Shown here: positions 54,103 through 63,087 of the stretch, piece by piece
How the letters are laid out: each line of letters begins with the position of its first letter
Numbering within the stretch: the first letter of the stretch is position 1
NCBI RefSeq assembly: GCF_024834055.1
Contig: NZ_JANUXZ010000001.1
Span: 430,340-494,339 of the forward strand
DNA: 64,000 nt
From: Corynebacterium sp. ES2730-CONJ
GTDB taxonomy: Bacteria > Actinomycetota > Actinomycetes > Mycobacteriales > Mycobacteriaceae
Reading direction: 5' to 3'
Translations under genes and position numbers: made by a program
The notes under the pieces: generated by a model
What the model was told of the DNA's origin: nothing
Databases searched by the model: none
Seen by the model: the letters and a program-made list of their open reading frames with translations, nothing else

Positions 54103-56025
54103 ATGTGCGGCTTACTCGGAATCCTCTCCGCCCACGGCCAAGCGCAGACCTTTGTCTCCGCGATCGAGAGTGCGCTCCCGTGCATGCACCACCGCGGGCC
54201 CGACGAGGCTGGTACGTGGCACGATAATGACGCCGTCTTCGGTTTCAACAGACTCTCTATTATTGATCTAGCGCACTCCCACCAGCCTCTGCAGTGGGGG
54301 CCCGAAGGTCAGGAAAATCGCTATGCCATGACCTTCAACGGTGAGATCTATAACTACCTCGAATTACGCGAGGAATTACAAGCTCTCGGTTACCATTTCA
54401 ATACTTCTGGTGACGGGGAGCCAATCGTAGTGGGCTACCACCACTGGGGAGCGAAGGTGGTTGAGCATCTCCGCGGCATGTTTGGCATCGCAATCTGGGA
54501 CAGCGTGGACCATCAGCTCTTCCTCGCCCGCGATCAATTTGGAATCAAGCCGCTCTACTATGCCACAACCGAGAAGGGTACCGTCTTCGCATCCGAGAAG
54601 AAGTGCATCCTTGATATGGCCGATGCACTTGGTCTAGGTCTCGACCTTGATCGCAGAGCCATCGAGCACTACGTGGACCTGCAATACGTCCCCGAACCCG
54701 AGAGCCTGCATCAGGAGATAAGGCGACTTGAATCGGGTTGTACTGCTACTGTCCGCCCTGGGGAGAAGCTGGTGCACTCACGTTATTTCCGTCCCCAATT
54801 CCCAGCCCGAAAAGTAGGTCCCGCTGGTGAGCAGGAGCTCTTCGATCGCATCACCCACGCCCTGGAAGATAGCGTAGAGAAGCATATGCGTGCCGACGTC
54901 ACCGTTGGATCCTTCCTCTCGGGTGGTATCGATTCCACTGCTATCGCCGCTCTAGCCAAGCGTCACAACCCTAATCTACTCACTTTTACCACTGGATTTG
55001 AGCGCGAGGGTTATTCCGAAGTCGATGTGGCCAGAGAGTCCGCAGAGGCTATTGGAGTTGAGCATATCGTCAAAATTGTCTCACCCGAGGAATACGCCGA
55101 CGCCATTCCTAAGATCATGTGGTACCTCGACGACCCCGTGGCGGACCCCTCCCTCGTCCCGCTCTACTTCGTAGCCCAAGAAGCTCGCAAGCACGTCAAG
55201 GTCGTGCTCTCAGGGGAAGGCGCCGACGAGCTTTTCGGCGGCTACACCATCTATAAAGAGCCGCTCTCGCTGGCACCATTCGAGAAAATTCCGGGTCCCC
55301 TGCGCCGTGGTCTGGGGCAGCTCTCGCGCATTCTTCCGGAGGGAATGAAGGGTAAATCCCTACTCGAGCGCGGCTCCCAAACTATGGAGGAGCGCTACTA
55401 CGGTAATGCCCGCTCCTTTAACTTTGAGCAGATGCAGCGTATCATTCCGTGGGCCCGCAAAGACTGGGATCACCGAGAGGTCACCGCTGGAATTTATGCT
55501 CAATCCCAGGAGATGGACCCCGTCGCCAGGATGCAACACCTTGACCTCTTTACGTGGATGCGAGGCGATATTCTGGTCAAAGCCGATAAAATCAATATGG
55601 CCCACTCGCTCGAGTTGCGTGTTCCTTTCCTCGATAAGGAAGTTTTCCACGTGGCAGAAACAATCCCCTACGATCTCAAGATCAGCCATGGGACCACTAA
55701 ATACGCCCTCCGTAAAGCGATGGAATCCATCGTCCCAGCGCATGTGTTGCACCGTAAGAAGTTAGGCTTCCCCGTCCCTATGAGGCACTGGTTAGCTGGC
55801 GATGAGCTCTTTGGCTGGGCTCAGGACACCATCCGCGAATCCGGCACGGCGGAGATATTTGATAAAAATGAGGTTCTAGCCATGCTCACAGAGCACCGCA
55901 ACGGTCACAGCGATCACTCTAGGCGCCTGTGGACGGTCCTCGCCTTTATGGTCTGGCATGGAATCTTCGTGGAAAAGCGCATCGATCCTGGTATCGAGCA
56001 GCGCGAATACCCAGTCGAGCTATAG
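54103..56025 (+). CDS. asnB: Glutamine-hydrolysing asparagine synthetase
   Basis: A 640-residue enzyme. The N-terminal class II glutaminase domain begins MCGLLGI, with Cys2 as nucleophile. The C-terminal synthetase domain carries the ATP-pyrophosphatase loop FLSGGIDSTA near residues 272-281, followed by SGEGADELFGGY. The protein may form free asparagine or amidate diaminopimelate: the corynebacterial homologue LtsA is linked to peptidoglycan amidation and lysozyme sensitivity. That role would fit the surrounding cell-wall genes. A 17-bp tandem duplication covers its stop codon. Confidence 0.93.
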   Translation: MCGLLGILSAHGQAQTFVSAIESALPCMHHRGPDEAGTWHDNDAVFGFNRLSIIDLAHSHQPLQWGPEGQENRYAMTFNGEIYNYLELREELQALGYHFNTSGDGEPIVVGYHHWGAKVVEHLRGMFGIAIWDSVDHQLFLARDQFGIKPLYYATTEKGTVFASEKKCILDMADALGLGLDLDRRAIEHYVDLQYVPEPESLHQEIRRLESGCTATVRPGEKLVHSRYFRPQFPARKVGPAGEQELFDRITHALEDSVEKHMRADVTVGSFLSGGIDSTAIAALAKRHNPNLLTFTTGFEREGYSEVDVARESAEAIGVEHIVKIVSPEEYADAIPKIMWYLDDPVADPSLVPLYFVAQEARKHVKVVLSGEGADELFGGYTIYKEPLSLAPFEKIPGPLRRGLGQLSRILPEGMKGKSLLERGSQTMEERYYGNARSFNFEQMQRIIPWARKDWDHREVTAGIYAQSQEMDPVARMQHLDLFTWMRGDILVKADKINMAHSLELRVPFLDKEVFHVAETIPYDLKISHGTTKYALRKAMESIVPAHVLHRKKLGFPVPMRHWLAGDELFGWAQDTIRESGTAEIFDKNEVLAMLTEHRNGHSDHSRRLWTVLAFMVWHGIFVEKRIDPGIEQREYPVEL

Positions 56026-56048
56026 GCATTCTCGAGCTATAGGCATTC
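56015..56048. repeat. Exact 17-bp tandem duplication at the asnB stop
   Basis: TCGAGCTATAGGCATTC occurs twice without a gap, at 56015-56031 and 56032-56048. The first copy contains the last codons and stop of asnB. It looks like a recent replication-slippage event. Confidence 0.95.
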
Positions 56049-56055
56049 GAGCGAC

Positions 56056-56096
56056 AAAAAGGGCGCCTGTCAGGGTTTTTACCCTGCCAAGCGCCT
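56056..56096 (-). terminator. Intrinsic terminator of erpA, possibly bidirectional
   Basis: On the minus strand GGCGC and CAGGGT arms pair with ACCCTG and GCGCC in a nested hairpin with an AAAA loop, followed by CTTTTTG. The plus strand has the same stem with a weaker T-run, so asnB transcripts may also stop here. Confidence 0.85.
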
Positions 56097-56104
56097 GATT
56101 TTCG

Positions 56105-56455
56105 TTAGTTAAAAGAATCTCCACACGCACACGAGCCGCCAGCATTGGGGTTATCGATGGTGAACCCCTGGGACTCGATGGTGTCTTGGAAGTCAATAGT
56201 AGCTCCCGAAAGATAAGGCACACTCATCTTATCCACCACGAGTCGGACGCCGCCGATGACGTCTTCCTTGTCACCGTCGAGTGAACGGTCATCGAAAAAG
56301 AGTTGGTAGCGCAATCCGGCGCATCCGCCTGGTTGGACGGCAATCCGCAGCGCCAAATCATCTCGATTTTCTTGCTCGAGCAACGCTTTAGCCTTAGCAG
56401 CAGCCGCTTCGCTTAAAATAACTCCGGTATTGCTTTGAGTCTGTGGGGCAGTCAT
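56105..56455 (-). CDS. erpA: HesB/IscA-family iron-sulfur cluster insertion protein
   Basis: A 116-residue A-type carrier delivering Fe-S clusters to apo-proteins. The three conserved Cys are visible: GGCAGLRY (first), and CAC in the C-terminal GGSCACGDSF. The fold signature ILSEAAAAKAKALLEQE at the N-terminus is typical. The gene is convergent with asnB, as Rv2204c is placed in mycobacteria near asnB. Likely clients in this window include the Rieske protein QcrA, but that is inference. Confidence 0.92.
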   Translation of the reverse strand: MTAPQTQSNTGVILSEAAAAKAKALLEQENRDDLALRIAVQPGGCAGLRYQLFFDDRSLDGDKEDVIGGVRLVVDKMSVPYLSGATIDFQDTIESQGFTIDNPNAGGSCACGDSFN

Positions 56456-56672
56456 GAAAGTCTTTACTCCTTAACGCGGTAATTCCTGATACAACTCTAC
56501 CGCAGCCATCACATAAGTGTCGGCACTGTTGGTACGTACCTCTATTATGCCTCCTTGAGCCTTTGGCCTGCTAGCCGAATTCTGGTCCCGATACGATTCC
56601 CAATGAGGCTCGGTGCAAAAGTTTTTTGTGATGCTTTCGTAAAAGCGGAGCAATATTAGTAGTCTTGATATC

Positions 56673-57335
56673 GTGAATTCCGATAAACAGCAGCCCGCCG
56701 AAGCCCCACGTTCCAAGGCTTATACGCCCAAGAAGGGACGCCCTACGCCGAAGCGCAAAGAAGCTCAAGCGCACCCGGGGACGTTCCAGTCGCGTTATGC
56801 CTCTGATGAAGCCTTCCTCCGCAACCGCAAGATGCGGAAAGAGCTGAAAGCTTCCATGACCAAAGAGGAGTGGAAGGCTCATAAGAAGGCCGAGAAGGAA
56901 GCACGCCTCGAGCGCAGCCGCCGCACCAAAGAGGGCATGGATCGCGGCGAAGAACGCTACCTCCTCGAACGTGATAAGGGCCCAGAGCGAGCCTATGTAC
57001 GCGACTATATTGACTCGCGCCGCTATATGAATTCTTTTATGATGCCTTTTGCTCTCATCCTGCTCATTGGCATGGTGATATCCTCCTCTTGGCCTGAGAT
57101 CTCCTATTTCATCAGTCTCTTTGCCATGGCTGTTATGATCGGCTTGGCCGTTGAAGGAGTCATGCTCGGCCGCGGCGCTGTGGCTGCAGTGCGCGATAAA
57201 TTCCCAGCCACCGCCGAATCTGGCCTCGCCTTGGGCTTCTATGCTTTCGGCCGCGCCTCTCAACCTCGGCGCTGGCGCTCCCCGAAGCCTAAGGTTGCAG
57301 CGGGCGATTATATTGGCGGCAAGAAGAAGAAGTAG
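56673..57335 (+). CDS. DUF3043 membrane protein
   Basis: A 220-residue protein with a highly basic cytoplasmic N-terminal half (KKGRPTPKRKEAQAHP, RKELKASMTKEEWKAHKKAE). Two transmembrane helices (about 126-144 and 148-166) and a basic C-terminal tail follow. This matches the actinobacterial DUF3043 family, for which I know no function. The start is a GTG at 56673. It ends 5 nt before cobU and may be co-transcribed with the cobalamin genes. Confidence 0.85.
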   Translation: MNSDKQQPAEAPRSKAYTPKKGRPTPKRKEAQAHPGTFQSRYASDEAFLRNRKMRKELKASMTKEEWKAHKKAEKEARLERSRRTKEGMDRGEERYLLERDKGPERAYVRDYIDSRRYMNSFMMPFALILLIGMVISSSWPEISYFISLFAMAVMIGLAVEGVMLGRGAVAAVRDKFPATAESGLALGFYAFGRASQPRRWRSPKPKVAAGDYIGGKKKK

Positions 57336-57340
57336 TACAC

Positions 57341-57910
57341 ATGCGTACTCTAATAGTGGGAGGGGCTCGTTCCGGTAAATCGGCTTTCGCTGAAGGCCTG
57401 GCTGGTTCGGGCCCGTGCCTGTATATAGCGACTGCTCGTGGAGCTGATGGGGACGAGGATTTTCGCGCCCGAATCTATGAGCATCAACGCCGACGCCCCT
57501 TGACCTGGATAACCGAGGACCGCGCGGATATCCGATCCGTTCTCGCCAGCCCCGAGGACTGGATCAAGCCACATACCCCGATTCTTATTGATGACCTCGG
57601 CACCTGGCTGAGTGCGCTTATTGACGCCAAAGAGGCCTGGGAGTCACCGCGTGGCTGTGTGGACGCTGAGATTGAGGAATTATGCGCGTTGATTGACGAT
57701 CTCCCCGACTATTATCCACTCGTTATTGTTAGCCCTGAAGTGGGGATGGGGATCATCCCCCACTTTCACTCCGGGCGACTTTTCCGCGATGAATTGGGCC
57801 GACTCAATCAACTCGTAGCAGATATCTGCGAGGAAGTAGTCTTTGTCGTAGCAGGCCAAGCGTTACCCTTGAAGAAACAGCTGACCGACAAAGACCCGAG
57901 AAAGGCTTGA
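57341..57910 (+). CDS. cobU: Adenosylcobinamide kinase / adenosylcobinamide-phosphate guanylyltransferase
   Basis: A 189-residue bifunctional enzyme of nucleotide-loop assembly in cobalamin synthesis. It phosphorylates adenosylcobinamide and then attaches GMP. The P-loop GGARSGKSAFAE is at residues 7-18. Further family segments are YIATARGADGDEDF and the His-containing HQRRRP, and the end VFVVAGQALPLK. It is the first gene of a cobU-cobT-cobS run. No cobalamin riboswitch precedes it because the DUF3043 gene ends only 5 nt upstream. Confidence 0.93.
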   Translation: MRTLIVGGARSGKSAFAEGLAGSGPCLYIATARGADGDEDFRARIYEHQRRRPLTWITEDRADIRSVLASPEDWIKPHTPILIDDLGTWLSALIDAKEAWESPRGCVDAEIEELCALIDDLPDYYPLVIVSPEVGMGIIPHFHSGRLFRDELGRLNQLVADICEEVVFVVAGQALPLKKQLTDKDPRKA

Positions 57911-57923
57911 GGTTTGAAGGCTT

Positions 57924-58997
57924 ATGCATCCAACTGATTTTTTCCCACGAGTTCACGCCCCCGATAGCGAGGTGGCGCGGCAGGCCGAGGAGTACCAGCT
58001 CGCCTTGACTAAACCTGCGGGATCTTTGGGTCGACTTGAAGAGATCGGGATTTTTCTTGCGGCCTGTCAATCGCAGCTACCTCCACGTCCCCTTATCCAA
58101 CCGCGGCTGGTGGTCTTCGCCGGTGATCACGGTATCGCAGCTCGTCATGTCTCGGCCTACCCGCAAGAGGCCTCCGCACAGATTGCCGATAATATTCGCA
58201 ATGGTGGTGCTGGGGTCAATGCCATTGCTAATGCTTCCGGTATCGGGATCCGTGTGGTAGATATTTCGCTCAACCATGATGTGTGGGGCGAGGAGCGAGT
58301 CTCTCGCTCGAGTGGAATGATCGATATCGAAGATGCGATGAGCGAAGAGCAATTAGTGCGCGCCATCGAGATTGGTAAGCGTATTGCCGATCAGGAAATC
58401 GATAGCGGTTGCGACCTCATCATGGCTGGCGATGCTGGAATCGGAAATACCACGATCTCCTCTACCATTATTGGTTTACTCACTAATCACGAGCCTGTTG
58501 AAGTTACCGGCCGTGGCGCCGGCTGTGATGATGAAGCGTGGAAGAATAAAGTCAGCGTCGTGCGCGATGCCATGTTCCGTGCGCGGCGCGACAAGGGCGA
58601 TATTCTGACCGTTATGCGTAAGGTTACCTCTCCCGACCTGGTAGCTATGGCAGCGTTTATAGCTCAGTCCGCGGTGCGCCGCACCCCTATCTTGCTCGAC
58701 GGTGTGGTGGTTGGTTCTGCTGCCATCCTCGCTGACCGTCTCGCCCCTGGAGCTCGGGCATGGATGCTCGCTGGACATCAATCCGCCGAGCCAGCCCACA
58801 CCTTCGCCTTAAAATATCTGGGCCTTTCACCTCTCGTGAATCTAGGTATGCGGCTAGGTGAAGGGTCTGGGGCGGCCGCCGCCTACCCGCTGGTCAAAAT
58901 GGCCTGTCATATTCTCAATGATATGGCGACCTTCGAGCAGTCCCATGTTGCTGGCGCCGATGCCGTCCCCGCCGATCGCTTCTCCAACACTCACTGA
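57924..58997 (+). CDS. cobT: Nicotinate-nucleotide--dimethylbenzimidazole phosphoribosyltransferase
   Basis: A 357-residue enzyme transferring the phosphoribosyl of NaMN to dimethylbenzimidazole, making alpha-ribazole phosphate. Landmarks are LTKPAGSLGRLEEIG (about 28-42), FAGDHGIAARHVSAYP, and MAGDAGIGNTTISST. The catalytic Glu, normally within a C-terminal RLGEGSGA motif, is present in MRLGEGSGAAAAYPL. The usual GEMGIGNTT is GDAGIGNTT here. It sits between cobU and cobS, as in other Corynebacteriales. Confidence 0.94.
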   Translation: MHPTDFFPRVHAPDSEVARQAEEYQLALTKPAGSLGRLEEIGIFLAACQSQLPPRPLIQPRLVVFAGDHGIAARHVSAYPQEASAQIADNIRNGGAGVNAIANASGIGIRVVDISLNHDVWGEERVSRSSGMIDIEDAMSEEQLVRAIEIGKRIADQEIDSGCDLIMAGDAGIGNTTISSTIIGLLTNHEPVEVTGRGAGCDDEAWKNKVSVVRDAMFRARRDKGDILTVMRKVTSPDLVAMAAFIAQSAVRRTPILLDGVVVGSAAILADRLAPGARAWMLAGHQSAEPAHTFALKYLGLSPLVNLGMRLGEGSGAAAAYPLVKMACHILNDMATFEQSHVAGADAVPADRFSNTH

Positions 58998-59000
58998 TAG

Positions 59001-59801
59001 ATGTCCGGAAAAGCTCACTTCACCTCAGGCGAGCATCAACACCCGCTCATCGAGGGCCCACTTACTGCCCTCAGCTGGCTGACGGTTCTCCCCATTCGCG
59101 GTGCGGATGTCTATGACAGGGTCACAGGCACTCGAGTCATGCTGAGTTTGCCTCTCGTGGGAGCCCTTTTCGGGTGTATTGCGGCTCTTTTGGCTCTAGC
59201 CTTTTCAGCTCTGGGGGTCAGCTCGCTTTTAGGCGCGGTTATTATTCTATTGGGGTGGGAATTAGCCAATCGCTTCATGCATCTCGATGGTTTAAGCGAT
59301 ATGGCAGATGCTTTGGGTTCCTATGCCGATAGCGCCAAAGCTCGTTTGATCTTGGATGACCCTCATACCGGCTCCATGGGGGCTGCTGCGATTGTGTTGG
59401 TCTTTATGACCGAGGTTGCAGCGATGTCGACGATGCTCGAACTTAGCTACCCTTTACTACTGGGATTAGCGCCGTGGGCCAGCCGGATATGCACCATGGT
59501 GCCTTGTTTGACGAGGTTCAGCCCGATTCGCCCCACAGGTTTTGGTGGCCTGATAATTGGAACGATTAAGCCACTCGCCCTCGCGTTATGGTCACTGATC
59601 TTTGTCCTTGTGGCACTATGTATCCAACCGAGCTGGGTTATTATGCTGGCTTACGGAGGAAGTATAGGAATCAGCTACGTTTTGTCGCGCTACTGTGACC
59701 ATCGTTTGGCTGGGCTCAATGGCGATGCGTGCGGCTTTATCCAACAGGTATCCCAGGCAAGTTTTCTCCTGATCACGAGCCTGGGATTAAGCCTCATTTA
59801 A
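59001..59801 (+). CDS. cobS: Adenosylcobinamide-GDP ribazoletransferase (cobalamin synthase)
   Basis: A 266-residue polytopic membrane enzyme joining adenosylcobinamide-GDP to alpha-ribazole. About seven hydrophobic segments are present. The signature MHLDGLSDMADALGS contains the Asp-rich metal site, and DPHTGSMGAAAIVLVF is the second conserved block; both deviate modestly from the common DGLADTxDG and DSRxGxxG forms. It starts 3 nt after cobT and overlaps the convergent ilvE by 4 nt. Confidence 0.92.
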   Translation: MSGKAHFTSGEHQHPLIEGPLTALSWLTVLPIRGADVYDRVTGTRVMLSLPLVGALFGCIAALLALAFSALGVSSLLGAVIILLGWELANRFMHLDGLSDMADALGSYADSAKARLILDDPHTGSMGAAAIVLVFMTEVAAMSTMLELSYPLLLGLAPWASRICTMVPCLTRFSPIRPTGFGGLIIGTIKPLALALWSLIFVLVALCIQPSWVIMLAYGGSIGISYVLSRYCDHRLAGLNGDACGFIQQVSQASFLLITSLGLSLI

Positions 59802-60907
59802 GGCGCGGCTACGAGTGTGTGCAGCCACTGATGGGTATCAGTGAGATCGCCCCGCTGGATTCCCGTGAGGTGCTCACGCAGCTTCATAGTGATCGAACCC
59901 GGCCGACCTTCATTAACGGCAAAATGTCCGTGCCGGGAGCGCACTGTGCCCACAGGTGTGATGACCGCAGCGGTTCCGCAGGCGAAGGTTTCCGTCATCA
60001 TCCCGCTCTTTGCATCGCGCTCCCATTCATCGGTGCTAATCAGGCGCTCTTCGACCTCGTAGCCCATATCGCTTGCGAGTTCGAGCAAAGAAGCTCGAGT
60101 AATACCCGGCAATAAAGAGCCAGTGAGTTGTGGAGTGACAATCTTCGGGGCCTTGTCACCGTCGTAGACAAAGAAAAGGTTCATTCCGCCCATCTCCTCA
60201 ACGTATCGGTGCTCGTGAGCATCAAGCCACACCACCTGGTCGCACCCCTTGTCTGCTGCTTGAGCTTGGGCAAGCAAAGAAGCGGCATAGTTGCCGGCAC
60301 ATTTGGCAAAGCCGGTGCCACCTTTCACGGCACGCACATAGTCCTCGCATAACCAAACAGATACTGGTTTGATTCCGCCTTGAAAATAGGCGCCAGCGGG
60401 GGAAGCAATGAGCACAAAGATATAGGAGGATGATGGATGTACGCCCAGGGTGGATTCGGTGGCTATGAGGAAGGGACGCAGATAAAGCGATTCCTCACCT
60501 CCGTAGGCTGGTACCCACTGCTGATCCACCGTGACCAATTGAGTGAGGGCTTCAATAAAAAGATCCTTGGGAAGTTCCGGCATAGCCAGTCGGGCGGCGG
60601 AGGACTGGAAGCGGGCAGCATTGGCATCGGGGCGGAAGGTTTTGATACTGCCGTCCTTATGCCGATAAGCCTTGATCCCCTCGAAAATGGCTTGACCGTA
60701 GTGGAAAACCGACGTCGAAGGGTCGAGGTGCAAAGGGGCGTATGGGGTCACCGTGGCGTCATGCCAGCCGGCCTCCTCAGTCCAGGAGATCGTGACCATG
60801 TGGTCGGTGAAATACTGACCAAATCTGGGGTTTTTGTGGATTTCGGCGATGCGCTCTGCGGCGGTTGGCTCGGAAGTTTTATTGATGCGGAATTCTAGGC
60901 TACTCAT
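59798..60907 (-). CDS. ilvE: Branched-chain amino acid aminotransferase
   Basis: A PLP-dependent class IV transaminase interconverting Leu/Ile/Val and their 2-oxo acids. The ATG at 60907 (369 aa) is preferred. It lacks a ribosome binding site but has TACATT at -12 to -7, so the mRNA may be leaderless. A GTG at 60922 would add five residues. Landmarks are SVFHYGQAIFEGIKAYRH, the PLP Lys in GGTGFAKCAGNYAAS, and the C-terminal EAFACGTAAVITPVG seen as TFACGTAAVITPVG. In M. tuberculosis ilvE (Rv2210c) has the same convergent position. Confidence 0.95.
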   Translation of the reverse strand: MSSLEFRINKTSEPTAAERIAEIHKNPRFGQYFTDHMVTISWTEEAGWHDATVTPYAPLHLDPSTSVFHYGQAIFEGIKAYRHKDGSIKTFRPDANAARFQSSAARLAMPELPKDLFIEALTQLVTVDQQWVPAYGGEESLYLRPFLIATESTLGVHPSSSYIFVLIASPAGAYFQGGIKPVSVWLCEDYVRAVKGGTGFAKCAGNYAASLLAQAQAADKGCDQVVWLDAHEHRYVEEMGGMNLFFVYDGDKAPKIVTPQLTGSLLPGITRASLLELASDMGYEVEERLISTDEWERDAKSGMMTETFACGTAAVITPVGTVRSRHGHFAVNEGRPGSITMKLREHLTGIQRGDLTDTHQWLHTLVAAP

Positions 60908-61028
60908 ATTTTTAATGTACACCGCTTCATCGACGATCAGCTCAATACCTAATCCAGCGGAATTTTGGTTAAGGTTGGGGATTGGCCGAGAAAATCTCAG
61001 CTATTGTGCTTGAATAAAGGAGTCATCG

Positions 61029-62522
61029 ATGAACGAATTATCGTCGCTCATTACTGGTGCGCGGACTCGCGTGCATTTAGAACACTCACTGCCCAATAAT
61101 ACCGAGGCTTTGATCATCCCCGCTTTCGCTGGTGAGGACGGTCTTGAGTTAGCAGCATCTGGGCTTTTCGACGACGAGATCGAGGCAGACCTTCTCGAAC
61201 TTCTCACCGCGCTGGGTGCGACGGGCAAGAAGATGGAGATTACTAAAATCCCCGCCATCGAAGGTATCGCCGCCGATATCGTGGTGGCTGTGGGTCTTGG
61301 CGATAATGACGCTTTTGACGCGGATATTTTGCGGCAGGCGGCCGGAGTCGCAGCTCGCTCGGTCAAAGGGCTCGAATATGTAGCCACCACCTTAGGCATC
61401 TTTGGAATTCGAGAAACAGTCGAGGGCATCGTCCTAGGCGCTTACCATTATGACGGCCTTAAAACGTCCTCCCTCACCACCCCTGTCGAAAATGTCACCA
61501 TCATCAGTACCCGCGAGGACGCACGGGATGACTTCGACCGCGGCCTTATTGCCGCTCAGGCGGTTACTCTGGCCCGCGATCTCGTCAATGCTCCTTCCTC
61601 ACACCTCTTCCCCGAAAGCTACGCGAACATCATCGACTCGCTGGCTCAGAGCTACGGTCTTGAGGTGAGCATTCGCGATGAACACCAGCTCGCCGCAGAG
61701 GGCTTCGGTGGCATCCTAGCCGTGGGCCAGGGTTCGAGCCGCAAGCCGCGCTTGGTGCAATTGAAATACCGCGCACCTCAAGGGCACGAAGACACTAAAC
61801 ATATTTCCTTCGTGGGCAAGGGTATTACATTCGATACCGGTGGTATTTCCATCAAGCCCGGGGCCAATATGGATCTCATGATCACCGATATGGGTGGCTC
61901 TGCTGCCGTTATCGCCACAACGATCGCTGCTGCTCGATTAGGCTTAAATGTCAATATCACAACCACTGTCTCTTTGGCTGAAAATATGCCTGGTGGCAAT
62001 GCCTACCGCCCCGGTGATGTGATTACCCACTACGGCGGAAAAACCACTGAGGTACTCAATACTGATGCTGAGGGCCGCCTCGTCATGGCTGACGCTATAG
62101 TCTTAGCCTCCGAGGATAATCCCGATTACCTCATCGATACCGCTACCCTCACCGGTGCCCAGATCGTTGCCTTAGGCGATCGCACCATGGGAATCATGGG
62201 AGATACCGAGCTCATTACGACACTCGCCGAGCTGGGCAACGTGGTGGGCGAAGGGGCTTGGCCAATGCCTCTACCGGAGGAGTTGGCTGAAGCCGTAAAA
62301 TCAGAGGTCGCAGACCTGCGCAATGTGACTAATTCGCGGGCGGGCGGGATGCTTTCCGCCGGATGTTTCCTAAGAGAATTTGTCGGCGACAATATTACAT
62401 GGGCTCACGTGGATATAGCTGGCCCATCATTTAATTCTGGTAGCCCATATGGATTCACCGCGAAGCGCGCCACTGGAGTGCCGGTGCGCACCTTCCTAGC
62501 CTTCCTCGATAGCCTTTCTTAA
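61029..62522 (+). CDS. pepA: Leucyl aminopeptidase (M17)
   Basis: A 497-residue cytosolic di-zinc aminopeptidase removing N-terminal residues. AAAGGAG lies 6 nt before the ATG. The M17 active-site motif NTDAEGRLVMADAI is at about residues 341-354, with the metal-binding region VGKGITFDTGGISIKPGANM (Lys and Asp ligands) upstream near 250-270. The N-terminal domain (1-160) is the variable cap. It lies divergent from ilvE, matching the pepB position in mycobacteria. Confidence 0.95.
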   Translation: MNELSSLITGARTRVHLEHSLPNNTEALIIPAFAGEDGLELAASGLFDDEIEADLLELLTALGATGKKMEITKIPAIEGIAADIVVAVGLGDNDAFDADILRQAAGVAARSVKGLEYVATTLGIFGIRETVEGIVLGAYHYDGLKTSSLTTPVENVTIISTREDARDDFDRGLIAAQAVTLARDLVNAPSSHLFPESYANIIDSLAQSYGLEVSIRDEHQLAAEGFGGILAVGQGSSRKPRLVQLKYRAPQGHEDTKHISFVGKGITFDTGGISIKPGANMDLMITDMGGSAAVIATTIAAARLGLNVNITTTVSLAENMPGGNAYRPGDVITHYGGKTTEVLNTDAEGRLVMADAIVLASEDNPDYLIDTATLTGAQIVALGDRTMGIMGDTELITTLAELGNVVGEGAWPMPLPEELAEAVKSEVADLRNVTNSRAGGMLSAGCFLREFVGDNITWAHVDIAGPSFNSGSPYGFTAKRATGVPVRTFLAFLDSLS

Positions 62523-62527
62523 ACTGA

Positions 62528-62556
62528 TGCTGCAGGTCACGTAAGTACCTGCAGCA
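62528..62556. terminator. Hairpin between pepA and the downstream convergent gene
   Basis: TGCTGCAGGT and ACCTGCAGCA form a perfect 10-bp stem with a 9-nt loop, starting 6 nt past pepA. It lacks a U-tract on both strands, but the position between convergent genes suggests a termination or 3'-end role. Confidence 0.6.
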
Positions 62557-62558
62557 CC

Positions 62559-62945
62559 CTAATACTCGCCGCGTTCGAAACGTTCGCGGCGTTCTTTTTG
62601 CTCGCGGCGCTTGCGCAAAATTCGCTCTCTCTCAATACGCTCACGCATGCGTTGGGGGTAACCAGTTTCCTCAACATCATAGAGGGCAATACCTAGTTCT
62701 TTGGCCACCACATCAATACCCTTAGGACCGCCGATGCGACGGCGGGTGAAATCACCCGATTCATCGACAAGGCACACACTCATTTCGTTAACCAGGGTTT
62801 CTGGCTCGATAAAACCCTCGACTAACAGCCGCGATGCCACCCACCCTTTGAGGTAGGCCAGGTCATTGCTGCGGATAGTATCCCCGGGAGCGCGGGGTGG
62901 CTTCAGATTTGATTTCGCGCCTTTGCGGCCAAATATATTGAACAC
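62559..62945 (-). CDS. Conserved-type hypothetical protein with basic tail
   Basis: A 128-residue cytoplasmic protein from the GTG at 62945. TACAAT lies 8 nt before it, so the transcript could be nearly leaderless; a TTG at 62954 is the alternative start. The central part (RSNDLAYLKGWVASRLLVEGFIEPE, then DESGDFTRRRIGGPKG) looks folded. The C-terminal 30 residues are almost entirely Arg/Glu/Lys (RMRERIERERILRKRREQKE), probably one long helix. I do not recognise the family. It sits between pepA and sucB. Confidence 0.75.
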   Translation of the reverse strand: MFNIFGRKGAKSNLKPPRAPGDTIRSNDLAYLKGWVASRLLVEGFIEPETLVNEMSVCLVDESGDFTRRRIGGPKGIDVVAKELGIALYDVEETGYPQRMRERIERERILRKRREQKERRERFERGEY

Positions 62946-63087
62946 AAGGAACAATTGTAGGGGGAAAAATAAGAACTTGCGGACATCCGTGTCACATTTC
63001 TGCCATAAAACGGGTACGCTCTAGGGGTATTAAGACCTTTTGTGACTACTGCAATCACACGTTAAATTCATAGGAGCTAAATTAACC

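Noticed and set aside
63041..63059. TGTGA and TCACA inverted repeat upstream of sucB
   Set aside because: The half-sites are separated by 9 nt instead of 6, so it does not fit a GlxR/CRP site.
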